Source: Magnetovibrio sp. (GTDB lineage: Bacteria; Pseudomonadota; Alphaproteobacteria; Rhodospirillales; Casp-alpha2). From it: DNA of 64,000 nucleotides. Location of the stretch: contig PBKU01000050.1 of the NCBI GenBank assembly GCA_002722175.1, positions 62,001 through 126,000 of the forward strand, given 5' to 3'. A program made the position numbers and the translations under genes. The notes under the pieces were generated by a model. The model worked only from the letters and a program-made list of their open reading frames with translations, did not search any database and was not told the origin of the DNA. Position 1 is the stretch's first letter, and each line of letters starts with the position of its first letter. Positions 25,486 through 34,818 of this stretch are shown one piece after another.

Positions 25486-26754
25486 ATGAATGTCCTTGTT
25501 GTTGGTGGCGGTGGGCGGGAGCATGCACTTTGTTGGAAACTCGCTCAATCTGAAAAAATTAATAAACTCTATTGTGCGCCAGGCAACGCGGGTACCGCAC
25601 AGATATCGCAAAGACTAGATATTTTGCCTGAGAACCATATTGCTATATTGGAAGCGTGTAAAATACACAGGATAGAGCTAGTCATAGTGGGGCCAGAGGG
25701 ACCTTTAGTGGAGGGGCTTACTGATGTTCTTGAGAGGAGTGGTATCAAAACGTTTGGGCCAAAGAAACAAGCTGCGATGATTGAAGGGTCAAAGATTCTT
25801 ATGAAAGAGCTCTTAAGAAAGTATAATATCCCAACAGCTCCTTTTCAGCATTTCTGTGAGCCACGTGAGGCTATACATTTTATTAAGACCCAAGGTGTAC
25901 CAATTGTCGTAAAAGCAGATGGTTTAGCAGGAGGGAAAGGGGTTATTGTTGCTAAAACTGAAGAAGAAGCCATTGAGGCGGTTGAAAAGATTATGACTCA
26001 ATTATCGTTTGGCAACGCTGGGAAAAAAATAATTATCGAGAAGTTTTTAAACGGACAAGAAGTAAGTTTTTTTGCATTGGTTGATGGGGCGAATACTGTG
26101 TCTATGGCCACCGCCCAAGACCATAAAACTGCGCTCGATGGAGACAAAGGTCAGAATACTGGAGGAATGGGGGCGTATTCACCGGCTTTGTTGGTTGACA
26201 AGGCTATGGATGACCGAGTGATGGAAGAAATTATTAACCCCGTAGCAAAAGCCATGGTAGCTGAGAAGCGGCCTTATAGAGGAGTTCTATTTGCAGGTCT
26301 CATGCTAGATAATGAAGGGCCAAAGGTCATTGAATTTAATTGTCGATTTGGTGACCCAGAGTGTCAGGCAATAATTCCGCGCTTGAAGTCCGACCTTTTC
26401 GAGGTGATTTGTGCAACAGTTGAAGGCAATTTAGGTGAGGTAAGCCTTGAATGGGACAAAAGAGCAGCGTTATCCGTTATAATGGCAGCACGCGGATATC
26501 CCGGGAGTTACAAAAAGAATACAAAAATAAATGGGGTTGATATCGCAGAGCAAGCCGATGGCGTGTTGGTTTTCCATTCGGGAACAGAAATTGATAAATT
26601 TGGTGAGCTTCGTGCAGCCGGAGGACGGGTCCTTGGGGTTGTCGGTCTGGGCTCAACAATAAAACAAGCACAGAAATTAGCTTATGAAGGGGTTGAATTA
26701 ATAGACTGGGATGATGGGTTCTACCGCAGGGATATTGGTTGGAGAGCTATTTGA
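25486..26754 (+). CDS. purD: phosphoribosylamine--glycine ligase PurD
   Basis: Catalyses the second step of purine synthesis, joining phosphoribosylamine and glycine with ATP. The ATG at 25486 follows a strong purine-rich site (GGGAGGGCGGAG) and gives 422 residues, the usual length. An upstream TTG frame would translate that ribosome-binding site. Motifs are VLVVGGGGREHALCW at the N-terminus, VKADGLAGGKGV near 144 in the ATP-grasp domain and EFNCRFGDPECQ near 284. It is divergent from xseA with 86 bp between the starts. Confidence 0.96.
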   Translation: MNVLVVGGGGREHALCWKLAQSEKINKLYCAPGNAGTAQISQRLDILPENHIAILEACKIHRIELVIVGPEGPLVEGLTDVLERSGIKTFGPKKQAAMIEGSKILMKELLRKYNIPTAPFQHFCEPREAIHFIKTQGVPIVVKADGLAGGKGVIVAKTEEEAIEAVEKIMTQLSFGNAGKKIIIEKFLNGQEVSFFALVDGANTVSMATAQDHKTALDGDKGQNTGGMGAYSPALLVDKAMDDRVMEEIINPVAKAMVAEKRPYRGVLFAGLMLDNEGPKVIEFNCRFGDPECQAIIPRLKSDLFEVICATVEGNLGEVSLEWDKRAALSVIMAARGYPGSYKKNTKINGVDIAEQADGVLVFHSGTEIDKFGELRAAGGRVLGVVGLGSTIKQAQKLAYEGVELIDWDDGFYRRDIGWRAI

Positions 26755-26814
26755 ACGAAATAGCACTTTTTTCTAATTAAGCTGAATTTATCGTAAGAAT
26801 AAGGAAAATATGAT

Positions 26815-27135
26815 ATGGATGAAAAAATACTGATTGAGATCCAAGCAAATGCATTTCGAGGATTAGTGAAACATCTTCGTGAACGAAATGATGCGCAAAA
26901 TATTGATATTATGAACCTAGCAGGGTTTTGCAGAAATTGTTTGTCAAAGTGGTTGGTTGCAGGTGCAGAAGCTCGAGGGGTGGAGTTAAGTTTAGACGAG
27001 GCCCGAGAAATGATTTATGGTATGCCTTACGATCACTGGAAAGCACAATATCAGACAAAGGCAACTGAGAATCAAAAATTAAAGTACGAGAAAACAAAAC
27101 GTCTGCATGCAAAAATTACCGGGAACAATAAGTAA
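26815..27135 (+). CDS. DUF1244 family protein
   Basis: A small 106-residue protein with the conserved core NLAGFCRNCLSKWLVAGA (residues 33-50), including a CXXC pair, and MIYGMPYDHWKAQYQTKAT downstream. This pattern is characteristic of the DUF1244 family found in alphaproteobacteria. The CXXC and nearby residues could bind metal, but no function is known to me. It follows purD by 60 bp and precedes the DUF6352-like gene by 106 bp. Confidence 0.85.
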   Translation: MDEKILIEIQANAFRGLVKHLRERNDAQNIDIMNLAGFCRNCLSKWLVAGAEARGVELSLDEAREMIYGMPYDHWKAQYQTKATENQKLKYEKTKRLHAKITGNNK

Positions 27136-27241
27136 ACGTAATTAACAGCAAGTATTTTCTTTTGGCTGCAATTGGGTTTTAGTGATTGGCAAAATTTGCT
27201 GACTTTCGATTCAGCAAACGGAATTTAGATATCTAGTAATA

Positions 27242-28255
27242 ATGAAAAATTTTTGGAAAAATTGTGGTCATTCGCTACTTGCCCTAGATGCTAATGGGCA
27301 AATGCGAGTGACGGATAGCTTTATAAATTCTTACCTAGATAGACCGGAGATAATACCAGTCTCTGAGTCCTGTGAGAGCGAAAGGACTCTACATTATGAA
27401 CTGAAGAAAAATCCGCGCAAGCCAGTATCTGCGAGCTGCATATCAGAGCTAAAAAATCCAGAAGGTCGGGAAAATTATCGCCATCTCATTGATTTCCGTA
27501 ATCGTTTAATACGTTTGAACACTATCGAAGCTTGTTATCTTAATACCTTTAAAAATAAAGGCGTTGATATCCCACCTGTTTTCCTCAATGAGATGGTTCA
27601 AATAATTTTACGGCAGGTTCTTAATTGCTCTGAAGATGCAATGCAGTTGCGCGCAGCAGAGATTTTTTTTCGTGAGCAACAAGTTATTATCGAGGACGGC
27701 TCGATAATGTTGGGCGACGCGTCAATTGTGAAGCTTTTGTCGAGTACAGCGGGATTGGGCAGTCTTGGCGAATTGCTCCTTAGAACCGGTAATCAGCCAA
27801 AGAAAATTGAACTTGATGTATTGCGTCGAGAAGCGTCGGAAATCTATTGGGAACGAGATGAAAAATTTGATATGGTGCTGGATATTACTTTTGGAAGAGC
27901 AGGAGTGGATGCCCTTTGTCGTGTCATGGAAGGTTGGATAAAGCATATGCTAGGGGTAGATGCAGTGATTCAGCCTGTACAAAAAATAAGTGACGAAAGG
28001 TGGACTTGGCATATAGGGCTTGATGTAGAATCGACATCGCTTTTAAATGACCTTTACGAAGATAATTCAGTAACAGATGAAAGGATGGCAGATCTTTTGT
28101 CACTATTTTGTTTGGAGTTCACAAATCCAACTCTTGTCGATCCAAGAATTTCTGGGCGACCTGTCTATCTAGGGCTTTGCCGTCGAAGAGATGGGTTATT
28201 GCGCTTTAAACCCCAAAACTTGCTCGTTAACTTACCTCTTGCAAGCAAGAGCTGA
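27242..28255 (+). CDS. hypothetical protein, resembling DUF6352
   Basis: A 337-residue soluble protein whose opening (FWKNCGHSLLALDANG, then RVTDSFINSYLDRPEI) and ESCESERTLHYELKKNP segment match what I recall of DUF6352, a family seen mainly in alphaproteobacteria. No catalytic motif, signal peptide or membrane segment is evident. Its codon usage and base composition look like its neighbours. It lies convergent to cobN and could be co-transcribed with purD and the DUF1244 gene. Its function is unknown. Confidence 0.65.
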   Translation: MKNFWKNCGHSLLALDANGQMRVTDSFINSYLDRPEIIPVSESCESERTLHYELKKNPRKPVSASCISELKNPEGRENYRHLIDFRNRLIRLNTIEACYLNTFKNKGVDIPPVFLNEMVQIILRQVLNCSEDAMQLRAAEIFFREQQVIIEDGSIMLGDASIVKLLSSTAGLGSLGELLLRTGNQPKKIELDVLRREASEIYWERDEKFDMVLDITFGRAGVDALCRVMEGWIKHMLGVDAVIQPVQKISDERWTWHIGLDVESTSLLNDLYEDNSVTDERMADLLSLFCLEFTNPTLVDPRISGRPVYLGLCRRRDGLLRFKPQNLLVNLPLASKS

Positions 28256-28353
28256 TTGTTGCGGAAATGCAAAACATCAAACTACAATGCTTGAAAAGGG
28301 TCGGTCAGATAATGCAGTTATCAATAGCAATTTCTTGTTAAATAAAAATGATA

Positions 28354-31300
28354 TCACTCGCTGAGTTTATCAATAATTCTCTTTAGAGTATTTTGGGCAG
28401 AATTAGACCGGGGGGACCAAAGCCCGCGTTCTTGGGCCTCTAGGAGTCTGCGAACAATATCACCAAGCGCGTTGTCATTATTGTCATAAAGAAAGTCATA
28501 AACTGACTTGTCTTCAACGTACGCTTTGAAAACTAAATCAAAGTGATGGTTTGCGACACAACGCGAAGTAGTTGCAAAAGCAAATAAATAGTCGACCGTA
28601 GCAGCCATTTCAAATGCTCCTTTATATCCATGGCGCATTACACCGGAAATCCATTTTGGATTTACAACACGAGCTCGAACAACTCGTGCTATCTCTTCTT
28701 CAAGAGTACGGATTTTAGGATTTTCTGGTGTGGAATGATCATTATGGTAAATTGTTGGCTGTGCTCCAGAAACCATTCTGACAGAAGCAGCAAGGCCACC
28801 TTCAAACTGATAATAATCATCTGAGTCCAGGAGGTCATGCTCTTGGTTGTCTTGATTATGGCAAACTACATCTATTGTTTTTAAACGTTCTCGAAATAGT
28901 TTATGGGCATCTTCGCCCTCTTTCCCTCCACCATATGCAAATCCGCTCCAAGCTATGTATGCTTCAGATAAATCTTCTTCAGTATCCCACCCTTTTTCGT
29001 CTATCAATGCTTGTAACCCAGCTCCATAGGTACCGGGTTTTGAGCCAAAAACTCGAAAACTAGCAGATCGCTTTGCTTCTTCGGCTGAAATACCCTGTCC
29101 GATTAATATTTGAGTTTCTTTTTTGACCCGTGCAGCTAGCGGGTTTTTTGATTCTGGTTCTTCAAGTGCAGCGATAGATTGTGTGGCGGAATCTACTAAT
29201 TCGATTAAATTTTGGAAAGAATCACGGAAAAAACCAGATATCCGAAGAGTAACGTCAACGCGAGGGCGGTCTAACACTGATATTGGCAAGATCTCGAAAC
29301 CTGTGACGCGACCATTCATGCTGTCCCACGTAGGTTTTACACCCATCAGTGCTAGCACTTGGGCTATATCTTCTCCGCCAGTTCGCATGTTCGACGTTCC
29401 CCAGACAGAAAGGGCAAGTGCCTTTGGCCATTCGCCGTTATCTTGAACGTAACGTTCAATAAGTAAAGAAGTAGACCTCCAACCTAGGGTCCACGCAGCA
29501 GAAGTCGGAACTGTTCGAGTATCAACAGAGTAAAAATTACGCCCGGTAGGCAGAACGTCTGGCCTTCCTCGAGTGGGCGCGCCGGATGGGCCAGGTTGAA
29601 CAAATTCCCCATTAAGGCCAGAAATTAAGCTAGAGATCTCGTTTGGACCACTTTTAATAATTAAGGGGCGTAATTCTTGTTCGACCCATCCCAAAACCTC
29701 TCTTGTTCTTGTGAATTCAGACGCTAGTTTAAGTTTTCTAGAGATCAGAGCATTTGCAAATAACTCTAGCCGCTCAATGGTATCGCTATTTGTTCGCCAT
29801 TGGTCCTGCGAAAAATCTTGTAATACCTTAGGTTTCGGACCTGCCCAACAGTCGGTTAATTCACAGGTTAAGGGGTCAAAATCGAGCTTCAGATCGTCTG
29901 CCATCGCTCTGTGTAATGATGAATTTAAGCCTTTACCATCTCCGCGTTGTGGCCTAGCAAGACAGACAATTAGTTTTGTTAATTGTTCTTCAGCAGGAGA
30001 TAACCCTAAAACGTGCAGCCCGTCGCGGATTTGTGTTTCTTTTAGTTCACATAAGTAGTTATCAATTTTAGAGAGCGCAAGCTCATCAGTATCGGAAATA
30101 TTAACTGCGCAATCAACGTCGATTCCAGAAGAACTGCACAGTGATAGTATTTCTTTTCGTAGAATTTCTGTTCGAGCCGGGTGTGTTCCGGCTGCCTCAT
30201 AATATTCGTCTACTAACTGTTCTAGGTGACGCAACGGGCCATAGCTCTCAGCCCGGGTTAAAGGTGGGGTCATATGGTCGATTATAATGGCTTGGGCACG
30301 ACGTTTTGCTTGGGCTCCTTCACCCGGGTCATTGACAATAAATGGATATAGGTGTGGGATTGGACCCAACGCTACTTCAGGAAAACAGTCTTTTGATAAG
30401 GCCAGAGCTTTTCCTGGGAGCCATTCGAGATTCCCATGTTTGCCCATATGGATTATAGCATGGGTTCTAAACTCTGCCTGTAACCAGCAATAAAATGCCA
30501 GATATGCATGCGGCGGTATTAAGTCAGGATCATGAAATGTTTTGATTGGATCAATATTGTAACCACGGGCAGGCTGAAGACAAATCGCAATTTCACCCTG
30601 TAGATACGCCGGTATCGCAAAAAAACCTTCTTCTAAGAAATATGGATCGTTCTCAGGGAGTCCCCATTGGTTTCGAAGTTTTTCCTTTGTTGTATTTGAG
30701 AGGCCTGACAGCCAGGCTTGATAAACCTTTATTGAAAGTTTAATGCCGACCTGTCGATTCTTTAAATCTTTAAAGTTGTTAGTGGGGCCAGATTTTAATG
30801 TTTTTATAATTTCAGAGGAGCTCTTTGGCAATTTTCCATTTTTGTATCCAGCTTTTTGCATTGCTTTCAGAACTTCCAAAGTGCTTTCAGGCGTATCTAA
30901 CCCAACACCGTTGCCTAAACGCGCATCTTTGTTAGGGTAATTAGCTAGGATTATTGCAATCCGCCTTTTTTCAGGGGCGACTCTTCGGAGCTTGACCCAG
31001 TTTGCCGCTAATTCTGAGATAAATCTTACTCTGTCTGGCACTGGTTCATGTCGTATAATATTAAATTCAGTATTTCGGTCATATTTTGCTACAGACTTAA
31101 AAGATACTGCTCTCGAGAAAAGCCGACCATCAATTTCTGTTAAGGCGACGTTCATTGTTATATCCCGCCCAGAAAGTCCCCGTGTTCTTGATGCCCAATC
31201 CTGTTCACTTGAACTTGAAAAACCCACTTGAATAATCGGGCAACCAATACTATCTAGCGGGCCAGGGTTCCATTCTCTACCTGGAGTTGAAACAGCAAAC

Positions 31301-32100
31301 CCCACAGTAGTAAGAATAACTTCAGGTTTTTCATTGGAAATTATTGCTTCAACTATACCTCCAGCTATCGGGTCTTTAAGGCTCTGTGTAAATATTGGAA
31401 GTGGATTTAGCTTCAGCTTTTTTAATTCATGGATGGTGTAATCCACGCTTGTTAGCATGTCTGATTGAACTAAAGCTCTATAGAAAACAAAGGCTGCTAT
31501 GGAACGGTTTGGCTTCCAGAAAGATCTAAGTTGTTCAATACTGGTTATATGTTGACCAGGCCAATAAAGCCCGGATTTAACTATTGGAATTGGATCGAGC
31601 CATTCATTGCTGAAACCAATTAATGTTCCTGCGTACTTTAGAAAATTTTCGGCATTCCTTTTCCCTCCGTGGATATTGTATTGCCAAAGTCTTTGAACGA
31701 TTTCGATCGGAAGAGAGGAGAAGGAAAATAATTCTGTATCCGGCTGATCGTCGCCTGGTAAGAAAGCGACAGGGATATTGCAGGTTGTACAGGCCTGAGT
31801 GATTTCATCAACACCATATTTCCAATAATTCCGGCCACCAAGGAGACGAACAATGACTAGCTTTGCTTTTTTTATTACCTGCTCGACGTAGAGATCAACT
31901 GACATGTTATGGCTCAGTTGAAGCAAGTTTGCCAACCGAAGGGTTGGTAGGATTCTTCTATTTTTGTTATATTCCCTAGCAAATAAAGCCAGTTCAGTGT
32001 CTGCGGAGGATATTACTATAACTTCTCCTGGTGTTTGTTGGAGATCGATAGCTTCGGGATCGTCGCTAATTATTCCTGGTTTTGTAGCTAAGAGATGCAT
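28354..32100 (-). CDS. cobN: cobaltochelatase subunit CobN
   Basis: The large subunit of the late, ATP-dependent aerobic cobalt chelatase that inserts cobalt into hydrogenobyrinic acid a,c-diamide. The 1248 residues are close to the 1275 of Pseudomonas denitrificans CobN. The signature HMGKHGNLEWLPGKAL lies near residue 549, with GPIPHLYPFIVNDPGEG just after and the C-terminal segment GVMRHGYKGAFEMAATVDY near 1150. The related magnesium chelatase subunit BchH/ChlH is excluded by its position in a cob operon. It follows cobK by 45 bp on the minus strand. The AAA+ partners CobS and CobT were not found in the window. Confidence 0.95.
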   Translation of the reverse strand: MHLLATKPGIISDDPEAIDLQQTPGEVIVISSADTELALFAREYNKNRRILPTLRLANLLQLSHNMSVDLYVEQVIKKAKLVIVRLLGGRNYWKYGVDEITQACTTCNIPVAFLPGDDQPDTELFSFSSLPIEIVQRLWQYNIHGGKRNAENFLKYAGTLIGFSNEWLDPIPIVKSGLYWPGQHITSIEQLRSFWKPNRSIAAFVFYRALVQSDMLTSVDYTIHELKKLKLNPLPIFTQSLKDPIAGGIVEAIISNEKPEVILTTVGFAVSTPGREWNPGPLDSIGCPIIQVGFSSSSEQDWASRTRGLSGRDITMNVALTEIDGRLFSRAVSFKSVAKYDRNTEFNIIRHEPVPDRVRFISELAANWVKLRRVAPEKRRIAIILANYPNKDARLGNGVGLDTPESTLEVLKAMQKAGYKNGKLPKSSSEIIKTLKSGPTNNFKDLKNRQVGIKLSIKVYQAWLSGLSNTTKEKLRNQWGLPENDPYFLEEGFFAIPAYLQGEIAICLQPARGYNIDPIKTFHDPDLIPPHAYLAFYCWLQAEFRTHAIIHMGKHGNLEWLPGKALALSKDCFPEVALGPIPHLYPFIVNDPGEGAQAKRRAQAIIIDHMTPPLTRAESYGPLRHLEQLVDEYYEAAGTHPARTEILRKEILSLCSSSGIDVDCAVNISDTDELALSKIDNYLCELKETQIRDGLHVLGLSPAEEQLTKLIVCLARPQRGDGKGLNSSLHRAMADDLKLDFDPLTCELTDCWAGPKPKVLQDFSQDQWRTNSDTIERLELFANALISRKLKLASEFTRTREVLGWVEQELRPLIIKSGPNEISSLISGLNGEFVQPGPSGAPTRGRPDVLPTGRNFYSVDTRTVPTSAAWTLGWRSTSLLIERYVQDNGEWPKALALSVWGTSNMRTGGEDIAQVLALMGVKPTWDSMNGRVTGFEILPISVLDRPRVDVTLRISGFFRDSFQNLIELVDSATQSIAALEEPESKNPLAARVKKETQILIGQGISAEEAKRSASFRVFGSKPGTYGAGLQALIDEKGWDTEEDLSEAYIAWSGFAYGGGKEGEDAHKLFRERLKTIDVVCHNQDNQEHDLLDSDDYYQFEGGLAASVRMVSGAQPTIYHNDHSTPENPKIRTLEEEIARVVRARVVNPKWISGVMRHGYKGAFEMAATVDYLFAFATTSRCVANHHFDLVFKAYVEDKSVYDFLYDNNDNALGDIVRRLLEAQERGLWSPRSNSAQNTLKRIIDKLSE

Positions 32101-32145
32101 ATTTGAGAGTTAATCTACTCAATCAGTTGAGGCAAGAGAGAAACT

Positions 32146-32901
32146 TTATTTTAAGATCGCATTATCAAGCCAGCTTAGGGCTTCAGGAACTGTTTTTGCA
32201 ATTTGGCCGGTTGGGGGAAGAGGGCGGTTTATCATAATTGTTGGAATACTAAGATTACGAGCCGCGGCAATTTTACTGTAGGCTCCATGACCGCCGGCAT
32301 TCTTTGCAACCAACACATCCACTTCTTTATTTTTCATCAATAACTCATCGTCTTCAATTTTGTAAGGAGGGTTAGATATTATGGTTTCATATTGTGTAAG
32401 TGGCAGTGGTCTTTCCGATTTTTCTATCATGCGGACGATAAAATGCATATTAGAAATATTGGAAAAGGAGGTAACACTTCTTTTCCCGATTGTAAGAAAA
32501 CATATTCGGCCAAAAGTTGGAAGTATAGAGGCCGCTGCCATTGTATTGTCTACCTCGATCCAGTGATCGCCAGGGATAGCTTTCCAAGCGGGTCGCCTTA
32601 GCACTAGCCTATCAACATCACTTGAGCTACACGCGTCTACTGCGTGCGATGAAATGCGGCTAGCAAACGGGTGGGTTGCATCAATAAGAAAATCGATTTT
32701 ATTCTCATTTAGATAGCTTCTTAAACCGTCTGCCCCCCCAAATCCCCCTGTCCGGCCTGAACCAGCAGCTCTTTTGGGGGCTTTGGTGGCCCCGGAAAGT
32801 GATGTTGATACAAACAAATGGTTGCCGAATATACTAACGGCTTGGTCAGCTAAAAGTCTTGCTTCAGAGGTTCCTCCAAGAATTAATAGACGCTTAATCA
32901 T
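32146..32901 (-). CDS. cobK: precorrin-6A reductase CobK/CbiJ
   Basis: Reduces precorrin-6A (or its cobalt form) with NADPH. From the ATG at 32901 the 251 residues start with IKRLLILGGTSEARLLAD, the canonical CobK opening. The segments DFLIDATHPFASRIS near 79-93, VLRRPAWKAIPGD and LVAKNAGGHGAYSKI near 204 are also typical. An upstream ATG at 32949 would lengthen the overlap with cbiD and lacks family similarity. The start codon overlaps the cbiD stop by eight bases. Confidence 0.93.
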   Translation of the reverse strand: MIKRLLILGGTSEARLLADQAVSIFGNHLFVSTSLSGATKAPKRAAGSGRTGGFGGADGLRSYLNENKIDFLIDATHPFASRISSHAVDACSSSDVDRLVLRRPAWKAIPGDHWIEVDNTMAAASILPTFGRICFLTIGKRSVTSFSNISNMHFIVRMIEKSERPLPLTQYETIISNPPYKIEDDELLMKNKEVDVLVAKNAGGHGAYSKIAAARNLSIPTIMINRPLPPTGQIAKTVPEALSWLDNAILK

Positions 32902-33997
32902 AATATTTAAATCCTGCATGCCCCACTTGGTTTCCCTGACGATCTGCAATTATCACTTCAACATCAGTGCCTCCTGATAGTATTGAAAGCGCAAGTCCCC
33001 TAGAACGAGCCGCAATTATATCAGCAAGAGGCAAATGAGCCTCTCTAGCTAATTCGAGAACTTCCAGGGCGGTATTAGCAACTGCCGCTCGTTCAACTAT
33101 AGTTATACTGGCACCTAGCCTCGCTAACTCATTAGATAGAAACTTAAAATTTATGAATGAGCGAGATGAATGAAGATCCATAGCACCGTTTGCAAATTTA
33201 GTTAATTTTCCAAACCCTCCACCTAAAGTTAATTTTTCCACTGGATTTTTCCGTAAATACTTTAGAAGCCCACCCGCAAAGTCCCCCATATCAATTGCCG
33301 CTTGCTCTGATAAAGATGGATATGCAGTAGATAGAGTTTTTCCAGAAGTCGTGCCTGTTGCTGCGAGAATGTGCTCTAATCCGGCAGCTCTAGCGACATC
33401 GACGCCTCTATGTATTGAGTGGACCCAAGATGCACAAGAGTAGGGAATGACAATTCCAGTTGTCCCGAGGATTGAAAGACCTCCCTTAATCCCTAGTTTT
33501 GCATTCATTGTTTTTTTTGCTAAGGTTTCACCGTCTGGGATCGAGATTGTGACTTCAACGTCTGCAGGGCCCTTTTTCGATTCTGCAAGTTTGTTAATGA
33601 TAGATTTAATCATTTTTCGTGGCGTTGGATTTATCGCGGGTTCTCCCACAGGAATAGGTAATCCTGGAAGAGTGACGATGCCAACACCGGAACCTGCCTT
33701 AAAAATGATACCGGCATTAACGCTCTTTACTTGCACAGCAACCTCAATTTCAGCACCATGAGTGACATCAGGGTCATCTCCTGCATCCTTAATAATTGAG
33801 GCGATAGCGCGGTTGCCTCTTAGCACTTTTTTCGCTAGTTTGAATGAAGGTTGTTGTCCACCTGGTAAAGAAATAGTAACGGGATCTGGGAATTTACCTG
33901 TGGCAAGCGCTTCGCACGCCGCAGCTGTAGCCGCAGCTGCGCAGGTGCCTGTAGTCCAACCCCTACGTAACTTGCTATTTACATTTGATCCAGTCAT
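32894..33997 (-). CDS. cbiD: cobalt-precorrin-5B C1-methyltransferase CbiD
   Basis: Methylates C1 in the anaerobic cobalamin route. The 367-residue protein opens with LRRGWTTGTCAAAATAAA, the CbiD hallmark, followed by KDAGDDPDVTHGAEIEV near 72-88 and VGIVTLPGLPIPVGEPAINP near 106-125. Its presence beside CobK and CobN is notable because aerobic pathways usually use CobF for this step. CbiD with the CbiG domain of the fused protein at 9223-11022 would cover both C1 methylation and removal of the C2 fragment. It is the first gene of the cbiD-cobK-cobN operon. Confidence 0.95.
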   Translation of the reverse strand: MTGSNVNSKLRRGWTTGTCAAAATAAACEALATGKFPDPVTISLPGGQQPSFKLAKKVLRGNRAIASIIKDAGDDPDVTHGAEIEVAVQVKSVNAGIIFKAGSGVGIVTLPGLPIPVGEPAINPTPRKMIKSIINKLAESKKGPADVEVTISIPDGETLAKKTMNAKLGIKGGLSILGTTGIVIPYSCASWVHSIHRGVDVARAAGLEHILAATGTTSGKTLSTAYPSLSEQAAIDMGDFAGGLLKYLRKNPVEKLTLGGGFGKLTKFANGAMDLHSSRSFINFKFLSNELARLGASITIVERAAVANTALEVLELAREAHLPLADIIAARSRGLALSILSGGTDVEVIIADRQGNQVGHAGFKYYD

Positions 33998-34107
33998 TTT
34001 CTACAATTTACATTCAAAAAGAAAGTATCCAGTTTTGTCACGTTTTTTTTACCAGTGTCTTAACAATCTGCTGCTGCTCATTATCATAAAAGAAAGTAAG
34101 GGAACTT

Positions 34108-34818
34108 ATGATGGATGAAAAAAGTAAAGTGTCTGAGAAAAAGAAAACTACAAACCGAAAAAACGTTAAGTCTAAAGCACCTGAAAAGTCGGAAAAAAAA
34201 GATTTACCTAAATCTCTAGTCGTTTGGCTATCAGTCGTTTTTATATTGTCAGGAACATTATTGATCGCTGGGTATAACATCCTCATTGCCCCAAGTCCAA
34301 TGTTGGAAAGCAAGAAAAATTCTAACCAGGGTATGGATATAGGTGGGCCATTTACTGCCATAAGCCACAATGGTTATGCTGTTACAGAAAAGGATTTCTT
34401 AGGAAAATTCTTACTTGTTTATTTTGGATATACCTATTGCCCTGATGTTTGTCCGACGGGCTTAACTGAAATTAGCACAGCAATTGATATGATTGGGGGT
34501 GAAGCCGACTCAGTTGTACCTATTTTTGTTACGGTAGATCCAGAACGAGATACACCAGAATATCTTAAGGAGTATATTTCTTATTTTCATCCAAGAATGG
34601 TTGGCTTATCGGGGACAATGAAACAAATATCAAAAATCGCAAAAGCATATAAGGTTTATTTTTCCAAGGGAGATCAGGCGAGTGCTGGCCCAGATGATTA
34701 TATAATCAATCATAGCGCCTTTGCTTATTTGATGGGAAAGGATGGTAAATACTTGACGCACTTTAGCTATGGGGTTTCTGCTGAAGAAATAGCAAGAAGG
34801 GTTAGGGAGTACCTTTGA
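34108..34818 (+). CDS. SCO1/SenC family copper chaperone
   Basis: A membrane-anchored, periplasm-facing thioredoxin-fold protein that usually delivers copper to the CuA centre of cytochrome c oxidase. It has a Lys-rich cytosolic N-terminus (residues 1-35), one transmembrane helix (about 38-60), the copper-binding motif YCPDVCP with Cys111 and Cys115, and the third ligand His202 in INHSAFAY. The length of 236 is usual. Its stop overlaps the start of cobB, and it is divergent from cbiD, so it is embedded in the cobalamin block. No oxidase genes are seen nearby. Confidence 0.92.
   Translation: MMDEKSKVSEKKKTTNRKNVKSKAPEKSEKKDLPKSLVVWLSVVFILSGTLLIAGYNILIAPSPMLESKKNSNQGMDIGGPFTAISHNGYAVTEKDFLGKFLLVYFGYTYCPDVCPTGLTEISTAIDMIGGEADSVVPIFVTVDPERDTPEYLKEYISYFHPRMVGLSGTMKQISKIAKAYKVYFSKGDQASAGPDDYIINHSAFAYLMGKDGKYLTHFSYGVSAEEIARRVREYL

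Noticed and set aside
28354-32100. Magnesium chelatase subunit H (BchH) instead of CobN
   Set aside because: The length and the HMGKHGNLEWLPGK context fit both families, but the operon with cbiD and cobK, and the lack of any bacteriochlorophyll gene, favour CobN.
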